Shown here: piece by piece, positions 8,036-15,203 of the stretch
How the letters are laid out: each line of letters begins with the position of its first letter
Position numbering within the stretch: the first letter of the stretch is position 1
Virus record (IMG/VR): IMGVR_UViG_3300048813_000008
Span: 1-23,257 of that record
DNA from: a virus
Reading direction: 5' to 3' (one strand)
Length of the DNA stretch: 23,257 nt
Notes under the pieces: model-generated
Told to the model about the DNA's origin: nothing
The model's input: the letters and a program-made list of their open reading frames with translations, nothing else
The model's database searches: none
Program-made: the position numbers and the translations under genes

Positions 8036-8355
8036 TAGATGACTTCCTGAGTAGGTGCGTCGACTACAGGAGCGACGACGGGTGTTACGACGGGTACTTC
8101 TTCGACCGGCTCAACTACCGGAGTAACGGGTGCTACGAATGACGGTGCGGGGGGTGCAGCGACGGGGACAACGGGTGCTACGAATGACGGTGCAGCGACA
8201 GGAGCGACGTATGCGCCGACTTCCTTCCAGATCGGGTGGTTCTCGTAGGTGGCACGAAGTTCGTCAGGAACGTTGATTACCTCATCCGGGTCGGCGTGCT
8301 GCCCGGTGGTGAAGTCGGTGACTGTGACTGAACTGACGTTGCGATACTCTGCCAT
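8035..8355 (-). CDS. Small structural protein with Pro/Ala/Val repeat tail (106 aa)
   Basis: I set the start at ATG 8355 (MAEYRNVSSVTVTDFTTG) because TAGGA stands about 8 bases upstream; the longer frame overlaps the upstream gene. The first 50 residues form a small folded part with VINVPDELRATYENHPIWKE, resembling short phage proteins found next to connectors. The second half is almost only Pro, Ala, Val and some Glu, with PSFVAPV appearing twice from a 45-bp in-frame DNA duplication. Such a tail is likely extended and exposed. Position between head-tail joining proteins and the tail tube suggests a virion component. No function is recognised. Confidence 0.72.
   Translation of the reverse strand: MAEYRNVSSVTVTDFTTGQHADPDEVINVPDELRATYENHPIWKEVGAYVAPVAAPSFVAPVVPVAAPPAPSFVAPVTPVVEPVEEVPVVTPVVAPVVDAPTQEVI
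8125..8193 (-). repeat. 45-bp period direct repeat inside the Pro/Ala/Val-rich gene
   Basis: A 24-base identical segment (aacgggtgctacgaatgacg plus ggtgc overlap) begins at 8125 and again at 8170. The 45-base period equals 15 codons, so the duplication keeps the frame and doubles the PSFVAPV segment of the encoded protein. Confidence 0.85.
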
Positions 8356-8363
8356 TGGGTTTC

Positions 8364-8822
8364 CTACCTCGTCACTCTTGCGTGACAGTCGAATGTGAAA
8401 GTGAGTGTGCAGGCGGCGCCACCGATGTTGGTGGATTCCGCCACTGAGTTGACGGAGGTCGGAACGATCCATTCGAGGATGTCGCCTAGACGCTCTCCGT
8501 CATCGAGGATCGGGGTCATGACGTATGTCTGCCATGTCTCCCATGCGGTCGTGCGTGCGTCTGTGAAACTGATGTCGCCTCTGAAGACGCTGACCTTGCC
8601 GCTGAGTGTGTAGACCTCTTGGAATGCGAAGTAGGGCAGCGACTCGATGATGACTCGGTGGTCAGCGATCTCGTTCAGTTCGATGTACGTCGCACCCTCG
8701 TAGTTCATGATTACGGAGTCGACTACCTGGATAGTCGTGTCTGGTCCATCTGCTACCGCAGTCGTGATGAGACCAAGCAAGTAGTTGAAGGCGCTCGGCG
8801 CCGTCATCGTTACGTCTGCCAT
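8364..8822 (-). CDS. Probable tail terminator / head-tail completion protein (152 aa)
   Basis: The start is ATG 8822 (MADVTMTAPSAFNYLLGLIT), sharing one base with the TAA of the connector gene upstream. A longer frame up to 8888 exists only inside that gene. The protein has an N-terminal helix, a beta core (TTIQVVDSVIMNYEGATYIE), and a C-terminal part with TAWETWQTYVMTPILDDG and ACTLTFTFDCHARVTR. Size, alpha/beta order and position between connector and tail tube fit the tail terminator family (lambda gpU-like) or a similar joining protein. I assign the role from position more than from motifs. Confidence 0.68.
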   Translation of the reverse strand: MADVTMTAPSAFNYLLGLITTAVADGPDTTIQVVDSVIMNYEGATYIELNEIADHRVIIESLPYFAFQEVYTLSGKVSVFRGDISFTDARTTAWETWQTYVMTPILDDGERLGDILEWIVPTSVNSVAESTNIGGAACTLTFTFDCHARVTR

Positions 8823-9457
8823 TAGCCGATCACAACCCTGCGATAGGGATCGAGTAGAGCGATGATGCGGTAGGGCACTCCCTGCCACAGACTGTTCTGA
8901 GTGTCACCAGGATCGAACTCGGTCGGCCTTTGGTTCTGTCGGCTCGCCTGCTGAGTGTTCACCCACCAGTGCTTTACCAGTTCGAGAGCGGCGGTCTTGA
9001 GCATCGGCGGTACTGGGTTGTAACCGGCGATGTAGGTGACCTCGACGTTACGCTGTCCTGGGAAGAACGGACGTGGCCACGAGTAGCCCTGGAAGACTCG
9101 GTTGATTTGGCCAGTCAGGTAGTTCAACTGAACACCGTCTACCGGATTCTCGGGTGTCGATTCGGGAAGATCAATGGTTCCACCGAAGGACAAGAACTCT
9201 GTGGCCGAGATCAGTTCGATGATCGGGTAGTAGTTCAGCATGATCTGACTACCGGCCCAGCCGTCGTGGCGTTCTGTGTACGTGACATTGATCGGGTGGT
9301 TCGTGTACTTGCCGACGAACTCGCACGCCATGTCAACAATGAGTTGAAGGTTCGAGTCCTGAGCGTCTGAAGCGTTGCTCGGGAAGTTGAGCCATGCCTT
9401 GACATCGTTGATGTTGAGGAACGAGTTCCAGTCTTCACTGGTTGCGATGATCGGCAT
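8822..9457 (-). CDS. Head-tail connector (adaptor) protein (211 aa)
   Basis: The protein starts MPIIATSEDWNSFLNINDVK; the start codon overlaps the previous stop as TAATG. The first half matches the helical gp6/gp15-like adaptor pattern: 'NDVKAWLNF' followed by 'LQLIVDMACEFVGKYTNHPI'. Then comes a beta insertion, and the C-terminus contains VEVTYIAGYNPVPPMLKTAA with a helix ending in VKHWW. The GYNPVP..LK.A...LV..W form is very typical of phage head-tail connector proteins that bind under the portal. Position right after capsid and decoration genes and before tail completion genes agrees. Confidence in the family is high. Confidence 0.87.
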   Translation of the reverse strand: MPIIATSEDWNSFLNINDVKAWLNFPSNASDAQDSNLQLIVDMACEFVGKYTNHPINVTYTERHDGWAGSQIMLNYYPIIELISATEFLSFGGTIDLPESTPENPVDGVQLNYLTGQINRVFQGYSWPRPFFPGQRNVEVTYIAGYNPVPPMLKTAALELVKHWWVNTQQASRQNQRPTEFDPGDTQNSLWQGVPYRIIALLDPYRRVVIG

Positions 9458-9801
9458 TAGCCAACCCCCAGCGCAGTATTCGGCATGAGCGTGCTGATGT
9501 CGACGGTGCCGTGCGGCGAGGCGGAAGCAACCACGATGCTGTACACACGCTGAGGTGCATCGCTGATGTTCTCTGTCACCGTGTAAAAGCTGCCGGTCGG
9601 AGAGGTAGCAGAGTCATCGTTCGCCACTAGCGTCTGACTGAATGCACCCGTACCGGAGAGCGTGTTGGTCTGCGGTAGCTGGTGATAGATGACATCCGAG
9701 TTAGCAATCGGCTCGCTGAGTACGAACGTGACCGTTCCTACTGCTGCCGTGCCGTCAGCGTTGGCGTACTTGCCGGTAACAGCAATCAATGTTGCTGACA
9801 T
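9457..9801 (-). CDS. Small beta-sandwich structural protein (114 aa)
   Basis: The sequence starts MSATLIAVTGKYANADGTAA, then GTVTFVLSEPIANSDVIYHQ, a disordered loop and SFYTVTENISDAPQRVYSIV. This order is that of small prealbumin/Ig-like beta-sandwich modules (GTVTF... then YTVTE) used in phage decoration and minor tail proteins. The gene sits 2 bases after the gene above it and shares its TAA with the next start (TAATG). No cysteines or catalytic residues are seen. A surface decoration or neck-attached role is likely but not proven. Confidence 0.72.
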   Translation of the reverse strand: MSATLIAVTGKYANADGTAAVGTVTFVLSEPIANSDVIYHQLPQTNTLSGTGAFSQTLVANDDSATSPTGSFYTVTENISDAPQRVYSIVVASASPHGTVDISTLMPNTALGVG

Positions 9802-9803
9802 AG

Positions 9804-10121
9804 CTATTCCGCCGAGAAGACAGTGACACCCACAGTTCCACCAGTGACGGTGGTCGTGATGGCGGCTTTAACGAATCGGTATGCACCCGTGACCGTGGTC
9901 ACAGTGACGCCAGCAGCGGAGAGCGTTGTCATGGCGGTTCCGAACCAGTTCGTACCATCCTGTGAGACATAGAGAGTGATGACTCCACCGGTCGTACTGG
10001 CGGCGGCGGTGCACACGGCGGTGTGAACGCCACGAGCTTGACCATTGTCGAGGATGACAGGAACGGTCGTCGTGGCAGTTGACAAGGCTGGAATGCTCTG
10101 TGTTGCGTCAATGCTGCTCAT
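9804..10121 (-). CDS. Hypothetical structural protein, possible head decoration (105 aa)
   Basis: The protein starts MSSIDATQSIPALSTATTTV and is rich in Thr, Val, Ala and Gly. The middle reads GGVITLYVSQDGTNWFGTAM, a motif common in small phage beta proteins that contain a discoidin or sandwich-like LYVSQDGTNW strand pair. It follows the small zinc-ribbon gene by 2 bases. Location one gene after the capsid makes a capsid-decoration or adaptor role plausible. Family assignment is uncertain. Confidence 0.7.
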   Translation of the reverse strand: MSSIDATQSIPALSTATTTVPVILDNGQARGVHTAVCTAAASTTGGVITLYVSQDGTNWFGTAMTTLSAAGVTVTTVTGAYRFVKAAITTTVTGGTVGVTVFSAE

Positions 10122-10123
10122 GG

Positions 10124-10267
10124 TTAGGTCCGTTCGAGGTGAGGATGGCGAGCAACTGCGTGCTCAGCCTGAGATCTTGGAGTTCGGTCAAGGTTGTGCT
10201 TCCACCCCTCGGCAACGTGTACTAGTCCGCACTCCTTGCAGTGCACGTATGCCCTGCGTTCTTCCAT
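10124..10267 (-). CDS. Tiny zinc-ribbon-like protein (47 aa)
   Basis: The frame begins at ATG 10267 (MEERRAYVHCKECGLVHVAE), with AAAGGA about 7 bases upstream; a longer frame up to 10339 would run through the terminator hairpin and has no ribosome binding site. The CxxC pair (HCKEC) followed by two widely spaced His residues (EHAVARHPHLE) could bind one zinc ion. It lies just after the capsid terminator hairpin and 2 bases before the next structural gene. Function is unknown. CKECG...AEGWKHN....SQAEHAVARH resembles short treble-clef or C2H2-like modules found in actinophage genomes. Confidence 0.65.
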   Translation of the reverse strand: MEERRAYVHCKECGLVHVAEGWKHNLDRTPRSQAEHAVARHPHLERT

Positions 10268-10300
10268 GTGAGAGTCCTTTGAAAGAGATGGTGATGGGTG

Positions 10301-10344
10301 GCTGAGTGGTGCAGTCAGAGGAGGACATGACTGCACCACTCAGC
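10301..10344 (-). terminator. 17-bp perfect hairpin after the capsid gene
   Basis: Positions 10301-10317 are exactly complementary to 10328-10344 (arm GCTGAGTGGTGCAGTCA), with a 10-base loop. It lies 52 bases after the major capsid stop on the minus strand. No clear U-tract follows, which is common in high-GC actinobacterial systems. It may end or reduce transcription after the capsid gene, or protect the capsid mRNA 3' end. Downstream genes show no evident separate promoter, so partial read-through is likely. Confidence 0.75.
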
Positions 10345-10395
10345 GAGCAGCACGACAAGGGGAGAGAGAGCAAACCCTGTCGACTGCGAGCTTCT

Positions 10396-11898
10396 TTACA
10401 AAGCGAATGCCGGGACGATGGTGCCGGTACCGGTGATGGCGCCCATTGACTTCGGGTAGCGTGCTGCCGTGAAGGCGGCGTACTCCCAAACCTGCAAGAG
10501 GACCGTCAACTGGTTACCGAGGGTCTGCGGCAGGGCACGAGCCATGAGCGGACCTTCCCACAACCACTGGTCGTCCATGCGGGCGACGACGATGTGAGAC
10601 TCGTTAGTGCCAGAACCGAGGTTGGCCGGGATGTTGAAGTCCTGGTTCACAGCGAGACCGAGGACGGTTCCACCAGTGAGACCTTCGGCAACGGCGTTCT
10701 CCTGCACAACCTGTACGGCGTTGAAGGGACCGTTGGCGGTCGGAACGATGAGCGGACGACCATTGCTGTCGAAGCTGGACTCTAGGTACTCCCACCAGTC
10801 CGGCGTCATGAACATGTGCGTGGCCGGGAGGAATCGAGTTGAAGCGATTGAACCCTTGGTCGAAGCGATCTGTGCCCATAGAAGCTCGTAAGTCGGAGAT
10901 ACTTCGGACCACACGGTCGACGTGATGCCGGTCGTGTTGAGTGAACCGAGAAGCTGACCCGAAGAGCCGCTGCCGTTGATGACCTGGTAGTCGACTTCCC
11001 TTGCGAGGTCGGCGTTGAGGTCTTCCGAGATGGCGGCAACGAAGTCGATGTCGGCCCTGTCGATGATCTGCTGAGACACGCTCTGCTGACCAGCGATAGT
11101 GACAATCGGCACGGTGGTCGTTGCGGTGACAGCGGCGCTGTCCTCGATGGCGGTGTTCTGCGTGGCCTGTGAGGCGGTGACAGCACCGGTCGTGACCTTA
11201 GGCACGAGGATGCTCATACCACCGGGCTTGAGGTCAAGCTTGTGGCAGGCATCTGCGTAGACACGGCCAGGACGTGCGTAGCGTACCCAGTCGGCGGTGT
11301 CATACTGCGGGACTACGAAGTCGCCACCAGCGGTTGCGGTGGTGGACAGGTCGCCGGTACGGGCGTGGAGTTCACCGACGCCAGCTTCCTGCATACCTGA
11401 ACGAGCCTGTCGGACGAGATATTCGTCAGCAACCTGGCCAGGCTTCCAGTCACGGGCACTTCCGGCCTTGATGCGAGCATCGGCCTCTTGTGCGTCGACA
11501 GAGACTTCCTGTGCGTAGCGTGCGAGACGCTGTGCGGGAGCCGTCTTACCGGCTGCCCTGCTGGCGAGGTCCATGAAGTAGTTGTGCTCACCGTTCTTGC
11601 GGTAGGTGCGCTCGCTGGTCTTCACGTGGATGCCAGAGGCATTGTCAGGCGTTACGGTGTCGAGACCGTTAGCGGTGCGGGCCTCAGCGGCCTTCTCAGC
11701 CTTGCGGGCCTGCTCGGCGTCACGGGCGGTGGTGATCTCAACGGAGAGACGACCGGCACGCTCGCTGTGAGCGTCACACTCGCCCTTCTCAGAAGAGGTC
11801 AGATCACGGTTCTCGGCCTCGGCCTTGGCGGTGATTGCGGTTACTGCTGCGAGTGCGCTTTCACGCTGCTCGGTTAGCTTCTTAGAAAGCTTTGCCAT
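10396..11898 (-). CDS. Major capsid protein, HK97 fold (500 aa)
   Basis: The N-terminal ~75 residues are a charged helical delta/scaffold-like region (MAKLSKKLTEQRESALAAVT and on). After a linker the HK97-fold part starts near residue 190 with GGDFVVPQYDTADWVRYARP. It includes PKVTTGAVTASQ, the spine-like helix with EDLNADLAREVDYQVINGSG, FLPATHMFMTPDWWEYLESS and a C-terminal beta part VLLQVWEYAAFTAARYPKSM, all typical of HK97-type capsid subunits. Order after portal and protease genes confirms it. The delta region is probably removed by the upstream prohead protease, with cleavage before about residue 190, but the site cannot be fixed by eye. ATG 11898 has AAGGA about 9 bases upstream. A 211-base leader precedes it and a strong hairpin follows. 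Confidence 0.93.
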   Translation of the reverse strand: MAKLSKKLTEQRESALAAVTAITAKAEAENRDLTSSEKGECDAHSERAGRLSVEITTARDAEQARKAEKAAEARTANGLDTVTPDNASGIHVKTSERTYRKNGEHNYFMDLASRAAGKTAPAQRLARYAQEVSVDAQEADARIKAGSARDWKPGQVADEYLVRQARSGMQEAGVGELHARTGDLSTTATAGGDFVVPQYDTADWVRYARPGRVYADACHKLDLKPGGMSILVPKVTTGAVTASQATQNTAIEDSAAVTATTTVPIVTIAGQQSVSQQIIDRADIDFVAAISEDLNADLAREVDYQVINGSGSSGQLLGSLNTTGITSTVWSEVSPTYELLWAQIASTKGSIASTRFLPATHMFMTPDWWEYLESSFDSNGRPLIVPTANGPFNAVQVVQENAVAEGLTGGTVLGLAVNQDFNIPANLGSGTNESHIVVARMDDQWLWEGPLMARALPQTLGNQLTVLLQVWEYAAFTAARYPKSMGAITGTGTIVPAFAL

Positions 11899-11920
11899 TG
11901 GAGTTGTTCCTTGGGGTTGC

Positions 11921-11936
11921 GACCACTCAGGTGGTC
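11921..11936 (-). promoter_or_regulatory. 6-bp hairpin upstream of the capsid ribosome binding site
   Basis: The arms GACCAC and GTGGTC are exact complements with a 4-base loop. The hairpin ends about 9 bases upstream of the AAGGA that serves the capsid start. It could stabilise the mRNA or tune translation. Confidence 0.45.
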
Positions 11937-12079
11937 AAACGGGTTGGGGATTCTGAGTGGTGGCGCATTCCGAATGGAACGGCTCCGAGTCGAGAACTTG
12001 ATGCGGGGCTTTGGGGTCTAACGAGTGGTGCCGATTCCGGTGTATTCACGGAATGGTCCGAGTCGTGTGAACTCCTATA

Positions 12080-12101
12080 TCTATGATACCAGTTCCACCA
12101 G
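12080..12101 (-). repeat. 22-nt exact repeat, copy in the capsid leader
   Basis: The 22 bases (minus strand CTGGTGGAACTGGTATCATA plus GA) are identical to 19800-19821. The following bases are also alike (AGGAG then TCACACG or TCTCACG). Here the copy is non-coding and lies 9 bases after the HAD gene stop. Confidence 0.9.
12083..12091 (-). promoter_or_regulatory. Candidate extended -10 promoter in the repeat
   Basis: Within the repeat, TGGTATCAT matches an extended -10 (TGN followed by TATCAT, close to TATAAT). I see no good -35 at 17 bases upstream. A start about 7 bases downstream would give a leader of roughly 170 bases for the capsid gene. This is suggested by motif and by duplication of the same sequence elsewhere; there is no direct proof. 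Confidence 0.35.
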
Positions 12102-12109
12102 GGGTGGCG

Positions 12110-12463
12110 CTATATCTTCGAGTTGGTTACGAGCAATGAGAGGAAGCCTGCCTTCTTCGCAGCCTTCGTATTGCGTGTGTCGTTGTCGATCAATACTGCG
12201 ATGTCGTTGTCCTGCATCGCCTTGACCTTGTTCACGTCATGCGGGATAGGCACAACGATGATGTCTGTGTAGTCAGTGATGCCAAGGCTGGCGAGATATG
12301 CACGCTTGGCCAGCACGTCTTCCGGCTTGACCGGACCGGGCTGCTCAATCCCCGTCAGGATATAGACGGAGTTGCCACCATGCACGAGGTCAGAGATGAG
12401 TGTCTGGAATAGACGGGGGAACGAGTCAATCGTGCCGTCAATGTCTATTCCCCAGTTTGACAT
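12110..12463 (-). CDS. HAD-like hydrolase (117 aa)
   Basis: The protein starts MSNWGIDIDGTIDSFPRLFQ. Residues 7-11 (DIDGT) form HAD motif I with both catalytic Asp residues. YILTG (34-38) is motif II with Thr37, a Lys around 79-81 can serve as motif III, and LIDND (91-95) is motif IV. This is a complete minimal HAD phosphatase core with almost no cap domain. Substrate cannot be predicted; small HAD enzymes of this size act on nucleotides, sugars or polynucleotide 3' or 5' phosphates. It starts 2 bases after the prohead protease stop and lies before the capsid leader, so it is a cargo gene inside the head operon. Its own fast-expressed location next to the capsid suggests late expression. Confidence 0.85.
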   Translation of the reverse strand: MSNWGIDIDGTIDSFPRLFQTLISDLVHGGNSVYILTGIEQPGPVKPEDVLAKRAYLASLGITDYTDIIVVPIPHDVNKVKAMQDNDIAVLIDNDTRNTKAAKKAGFLSLLVTNSKI

Positions 12464-12465
12464 GA

Positions 12466-13887
12466 CTACGACCTGCGCAATAGTTCGAGCTTGGCCTTGG
12501 TCTCAGCGAGACGAGGTGCGTATGCAGAACGAGGTCCGGCGCCATCGGGCTGGTTAGGCATACTGGCGTCGGCAGCACCACTACCGGGGGTAAGGCCTTG
12601 AGCCGATCCCTTGACACCAGTGGTGTCCTTGGTTCCCTTGGCCTCGAAGCCGGTGTCGGCAGGGTCGCCATCCGGGTCGGTCGTTCCGAGGCTGTCGCTG
12701 ATTGCCTTCTGGCCTTCATCGAGAGCGGAGTTGACCTCAACGAGGATCGGCTCGACGGCAGAGAGTTTGTCATCGGCGGTGTGCAGCGCATCGAGTGCCG
12801 TCTGCAACAGTTCGGCAGTAGCGGCAGAGATGGTCTTGCCTTCTCGGTTCTCAACCTTCGTGATGGTCTCGATGAGTGTTGATGCGAGGTTGATGGACTT
12901 CCTGGCTTCGATCTGGTCACGGGTTGCTTCGACCAAGCGTGCGTTGTCGGCAGGCTCAATAGCTGCGACCATGCCAGCACGAAGTGCGGCGGTCGTTGCA
13001 GGGTTAGCGGGCATCGTCACGATAGAGACATCGAACAGACGAGCCTCGGTGACGCCACGCTCGGAACGGTCTGCATTCCACTCCTGCTGCTCAGCAACGA
13101 ATGAGAATGACATCTTGGTCAGGTCGCCACGGTCGAGTGCAATGCACACGTCGTTAGCCAAGCTCTGACGACGGTCCAGGTTGGCATCGACCTTCAGACC
13201 ACGCTTATCCTCCGAGAGCGTCATGGTTCCACCACCGGTTGAGGCAATCGGAATGCCGTCGTGGTTGACCAAGAGCGGAATCGTGTTGCCACTGCCGAGT
13301 GTGCGCTTGAAGCAGCCACTACGCATGGTCTCGTTGTAGGAACCCATGAAGTCTTCGACGTGATACGGCTCGTTAGCGGTGGATGCGTAACCAGAGAAGT
13401 GGGCAGTGTTGCCATCTTCGCTCATGCGCACCTGGGTGTCGCTCAGTGTGTACGAGCGAGTTGACATACGGGACATCGGAATCTTCTTCCTTAGAGGTGT
13501 TGCGGACTTCTGCTCGACGGGAACGGTTCCCTTGCCACCACAGCCATCGGGCGGTGGCGGGCAGTCACGGTGACCATCGAGGATCGTGCCCTTGCCCTTG
13601 CATGTCGGGCAGGTCTTTGTGTTGTCGCTAGCGGCTCGGCCTGCTGCGTCAACTACATCGGTGTCGTCACTCACATCTACTCCGAACTTCTTGGCTGCGG
13701 CGAGCAGCTTCGTGGCAGTGGCCTTCTTGTCGGCGGCATTGTCGAACTGTGTTTGGCCGAATCGAGACAGAGCAGCCTTCACGTGTGCTTCATCGGGGAT
13801 CGGCAAGTGACGATTACCTTCAGCGTCGATGTATGCGAAGTCTGAATCGTCTAGGTTGTTGCGATCCTTCGATGAGAGCACTGTCAT
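12466..13887 (-). CDS. Prohead protease (S78/HK97 type) with N-terminal extra domains (473 aa)
   Basis: Residues 1-75 (SSKDRNNLDDSDFAYIDAEG, then HLPIPDEAHVKAALSRF) match the small DUF6582-like module seen at the start of some phage proteases. Residues 93-120 carry CPTCKGKG and a second, looser DCPPPPDGCGGKG, a DnaJ-type zinc hairpin. The protease core runs from about 145 to 300. HFSGYAST, the catalytic His209 in LLVNHD, Ser260 in KMSFSF and an acidic Asp286 in LFDVSIVTMPANP fit the HK97 prohead protease. The C-terminal 170 residues are helical and then Gly/Pro/Thr-rich, as for a fused scaffold. It likely trims the capsid delta region and itself. An ATG near residue 138 could give a shorter form. 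Start overlaps the portal stop (TAATG). Confidence 0.9.
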   Translation of the reverse strand: MTVLSSKDRNNLDDSDFAYIDAEGNRHLPIPDEAHVKAALSRFGQTQFDNAADKKATATKLLAAAKKFGVDVSDDTDVVDAAGRAASDNTKTCPTCKGKGTILDGHRDCPPPPDGCGGKGTVPVEQKSATPLRKKIPMSRMSTRSYTLSDTQVRMSEDGNTAHFSGYASTANEPYHVEDFMGSYNETMRSGCFKRTLGSGNTIPLLVNHDGIPIASTGGGTMTLSEDKRGLKVDANLDRRQSLANDVCIALDRGDLTKMSFSFVAEQQEWNADRSERGVTEARLFDVSIVTMPANPATTAALRAGMVAAIEPADNARLVEATRDQIEARKSINLASTLIETITKVENREGKTISAATAELLQTALDALHTADDKLSAVEPILVEVNSALDEGQKAISDSLGTTDPDGDPADTGFEAKGTKDTTGVKGSAQGLTPGSGAADASMPNQPDGAGPRSAYAPRLAETKAKLELLRRS

Positions 13888-15200
13888 TACTGTCCACCAC
13901 CCGTGTCGTCTTCATCGTTGGCTGCGGGACCAGAAGGCAATGCGGGCGGCGCAGGTGGTGCAGTGATGCCCCCACCGGAACCAACTGCGCCTTGAGGTGC
14001 GAACCAGTCACTTGATGCGCTATTCATGGGAGCGAAGAGCGAGTCTGCGCCTTCCTCGGTGAGCGGAGGAAGATCGAAGTAGATGCGACGAAGCTCGTTC
14101 GGAGTCATCATCGAACCGTTGCGGATCATACCGATCAGCATCGAGAGCATCTGATCGTTGGTCTTCAGGATGTCACGCACGTCTCGCTTGACAATGTAGC
14201 CAGGCGGAAGCAGAGCTTGGTCTGCAATGTCGAGACGCTTTGCGTATCCCTTCACGCCCGTGAGTACGAATGCGATCAAGGCTTCTTGAATGCCCTTCAT
14301 CTCTGTGCCACCACGGTCTGCGATGTCACCGATCATGAAGACCGGCACGCCGTAGTAACCGGCGATCTCGGCCTTCGAGAAGTTGCGTGAGTCGAGAAGC
14401 TGTGCGGTCTCGGGATTGACGGCGATGGACTGCCACTTGGCGTCTGCGTCAACAACCAACGGCACGTGACTCTGTGCAAGTCCGCCATGGTTGACGGCGA
14501 GTTCCTGTTGTAGACGCTGCGCATCTGCTGGCATCAGCGGCTTGCTAATGCTCAGGATGCCACCAGGCGAGATGCCCTGTGCGAAGAATCGTGAGCCGTA
14601 CTCCTGAGCGGCAATCGGTAGACCGAAGCCCATGGCGCCAAGCTCAATCGGATTGAGACCGACTGCACTACCGGGCAGAGCCACCCATGGTACGTGAACA
14701 ACATCGGCAGGATTGAGGAACGGTCCGACCGCACCTACTCGGTACGTCTTGACACCCTTGGTGATCTCCGTCTTGATGACGGTGGGGTTGAGAAGTTCAA
14801 ACTGAGACGGGTTGCCGTCGTCATCACGGTCAACAACGAGACGGTAGATGTTTCCACCGAGACCGAGCGACGTGATGTGCTTGAACGTGCCGGTGTAGTA
14901 GTAGTCATCGGCATAAGGATCACTGATGACTTCAGGAATCTCGATCTCGATGTTCGCCACGCCGATGGGCGTCTGCTTGTAGACGTGAACCGTGAGGTCG
15001 GCAACAACGTCACCGATGATGCGCAAGCACGCCATGACATCCATGAGTGACAGAACACTGCGTTCGTCAACAGTTACACCAGCAACCGACTGACCCATTG
15101 CTGAGTTCGGCGGGATGACTGAAGGATCGGAGTAGGCGCCGAACCAGTTCGATCCGTTCAATGCCATGTTTCGGTTCTGTGGGCCTCGACGTGCGCTCAT
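13887..15200 (-). CDS. Portal protein, HK97 family (437 aa)
   Basis: The protein includes the portal signatures SVLSLMDVMACLRIIGDVVA near residue 50, GNIYRLVVDRDDDGNPSQFE, DVVHVPWVALPGSAVGLNPI, AQEYGSRFFAQGISPGGILS and FSKAEIAGYYGVPVFMIGD followed by the long helix ending in KGYAKRLD. This is the standard HK97-like portal core; the ring of 12 subunits forms the DNA entry vertex. The last 50 residues are Gly/Pro/Ala-rich and probably disordered. ATG 15200 lies 3 bases after the upstream stop; a second ATG at residue 12 (MALNGSNW) is possible. Order TerL, small membrane protein, portal, protease, capsid is normal except for the membrane protein. Confidence 0.93.
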   Translation of the reverse strand: MSARRGPQNRNMALNGSNWFGAYSDPSVIPPNSAMGQSVAGVTVDERSVLSLMDVMACLRIIGDVVADLTVHVYKQTPIGVANIEIEIPEVISDPYADDYYYTGTFKHITSLGLGGNIYRLVVDRDDDGNPSQFELLNPTVIKTEITKGVKTYRVGAVGPFLNPADVVHVPWVALPGSAVGLNPIELGAMGFGLPIAAQEYGSRFFAQGISPGGILSISKPLMPADAQRLQQELAVNHGGLAQSHVPLVVDADAKWQSIAVNPETAQLLDSRNFSKAEIAGYYGVPVFMIGDIADRGGTEMKGIQEALIAFVLTGVKGYAKRLDIADQALLPPGYIVKRDVRDILKTNDQMLSMLIGMIRNGSMMTPNELRRIYFDLPPLTEEGADSLFAPMNSASSDWFAPQGAVGSGGGITAPPAPPALPSGPAANDEDDTGGGQ

Positions 15201-15203
15201 AGG

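Larger units (their letters stand above)
11899..12109 (-). other. Non-coding leader of the capsid gene
   Basis: This 211-base gap is the longest within the head-gene block. It holds, from its upstream end, a 22-nt exact repeat also found at 19800, two diverged direct repeats (12023-12072 and 11955-11997) sharing GAGTGGTG, TCCGAGTCG and AAC blocks (plus-strand reading), and a hairpin at 11921-11936 (GACCAC stem, 4-base loop) close to the ribosome binding site. I find no credible reading frame here. A capsid-specific promoter or a regulatory 5' UTR is likely. Confidence 0.6.
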
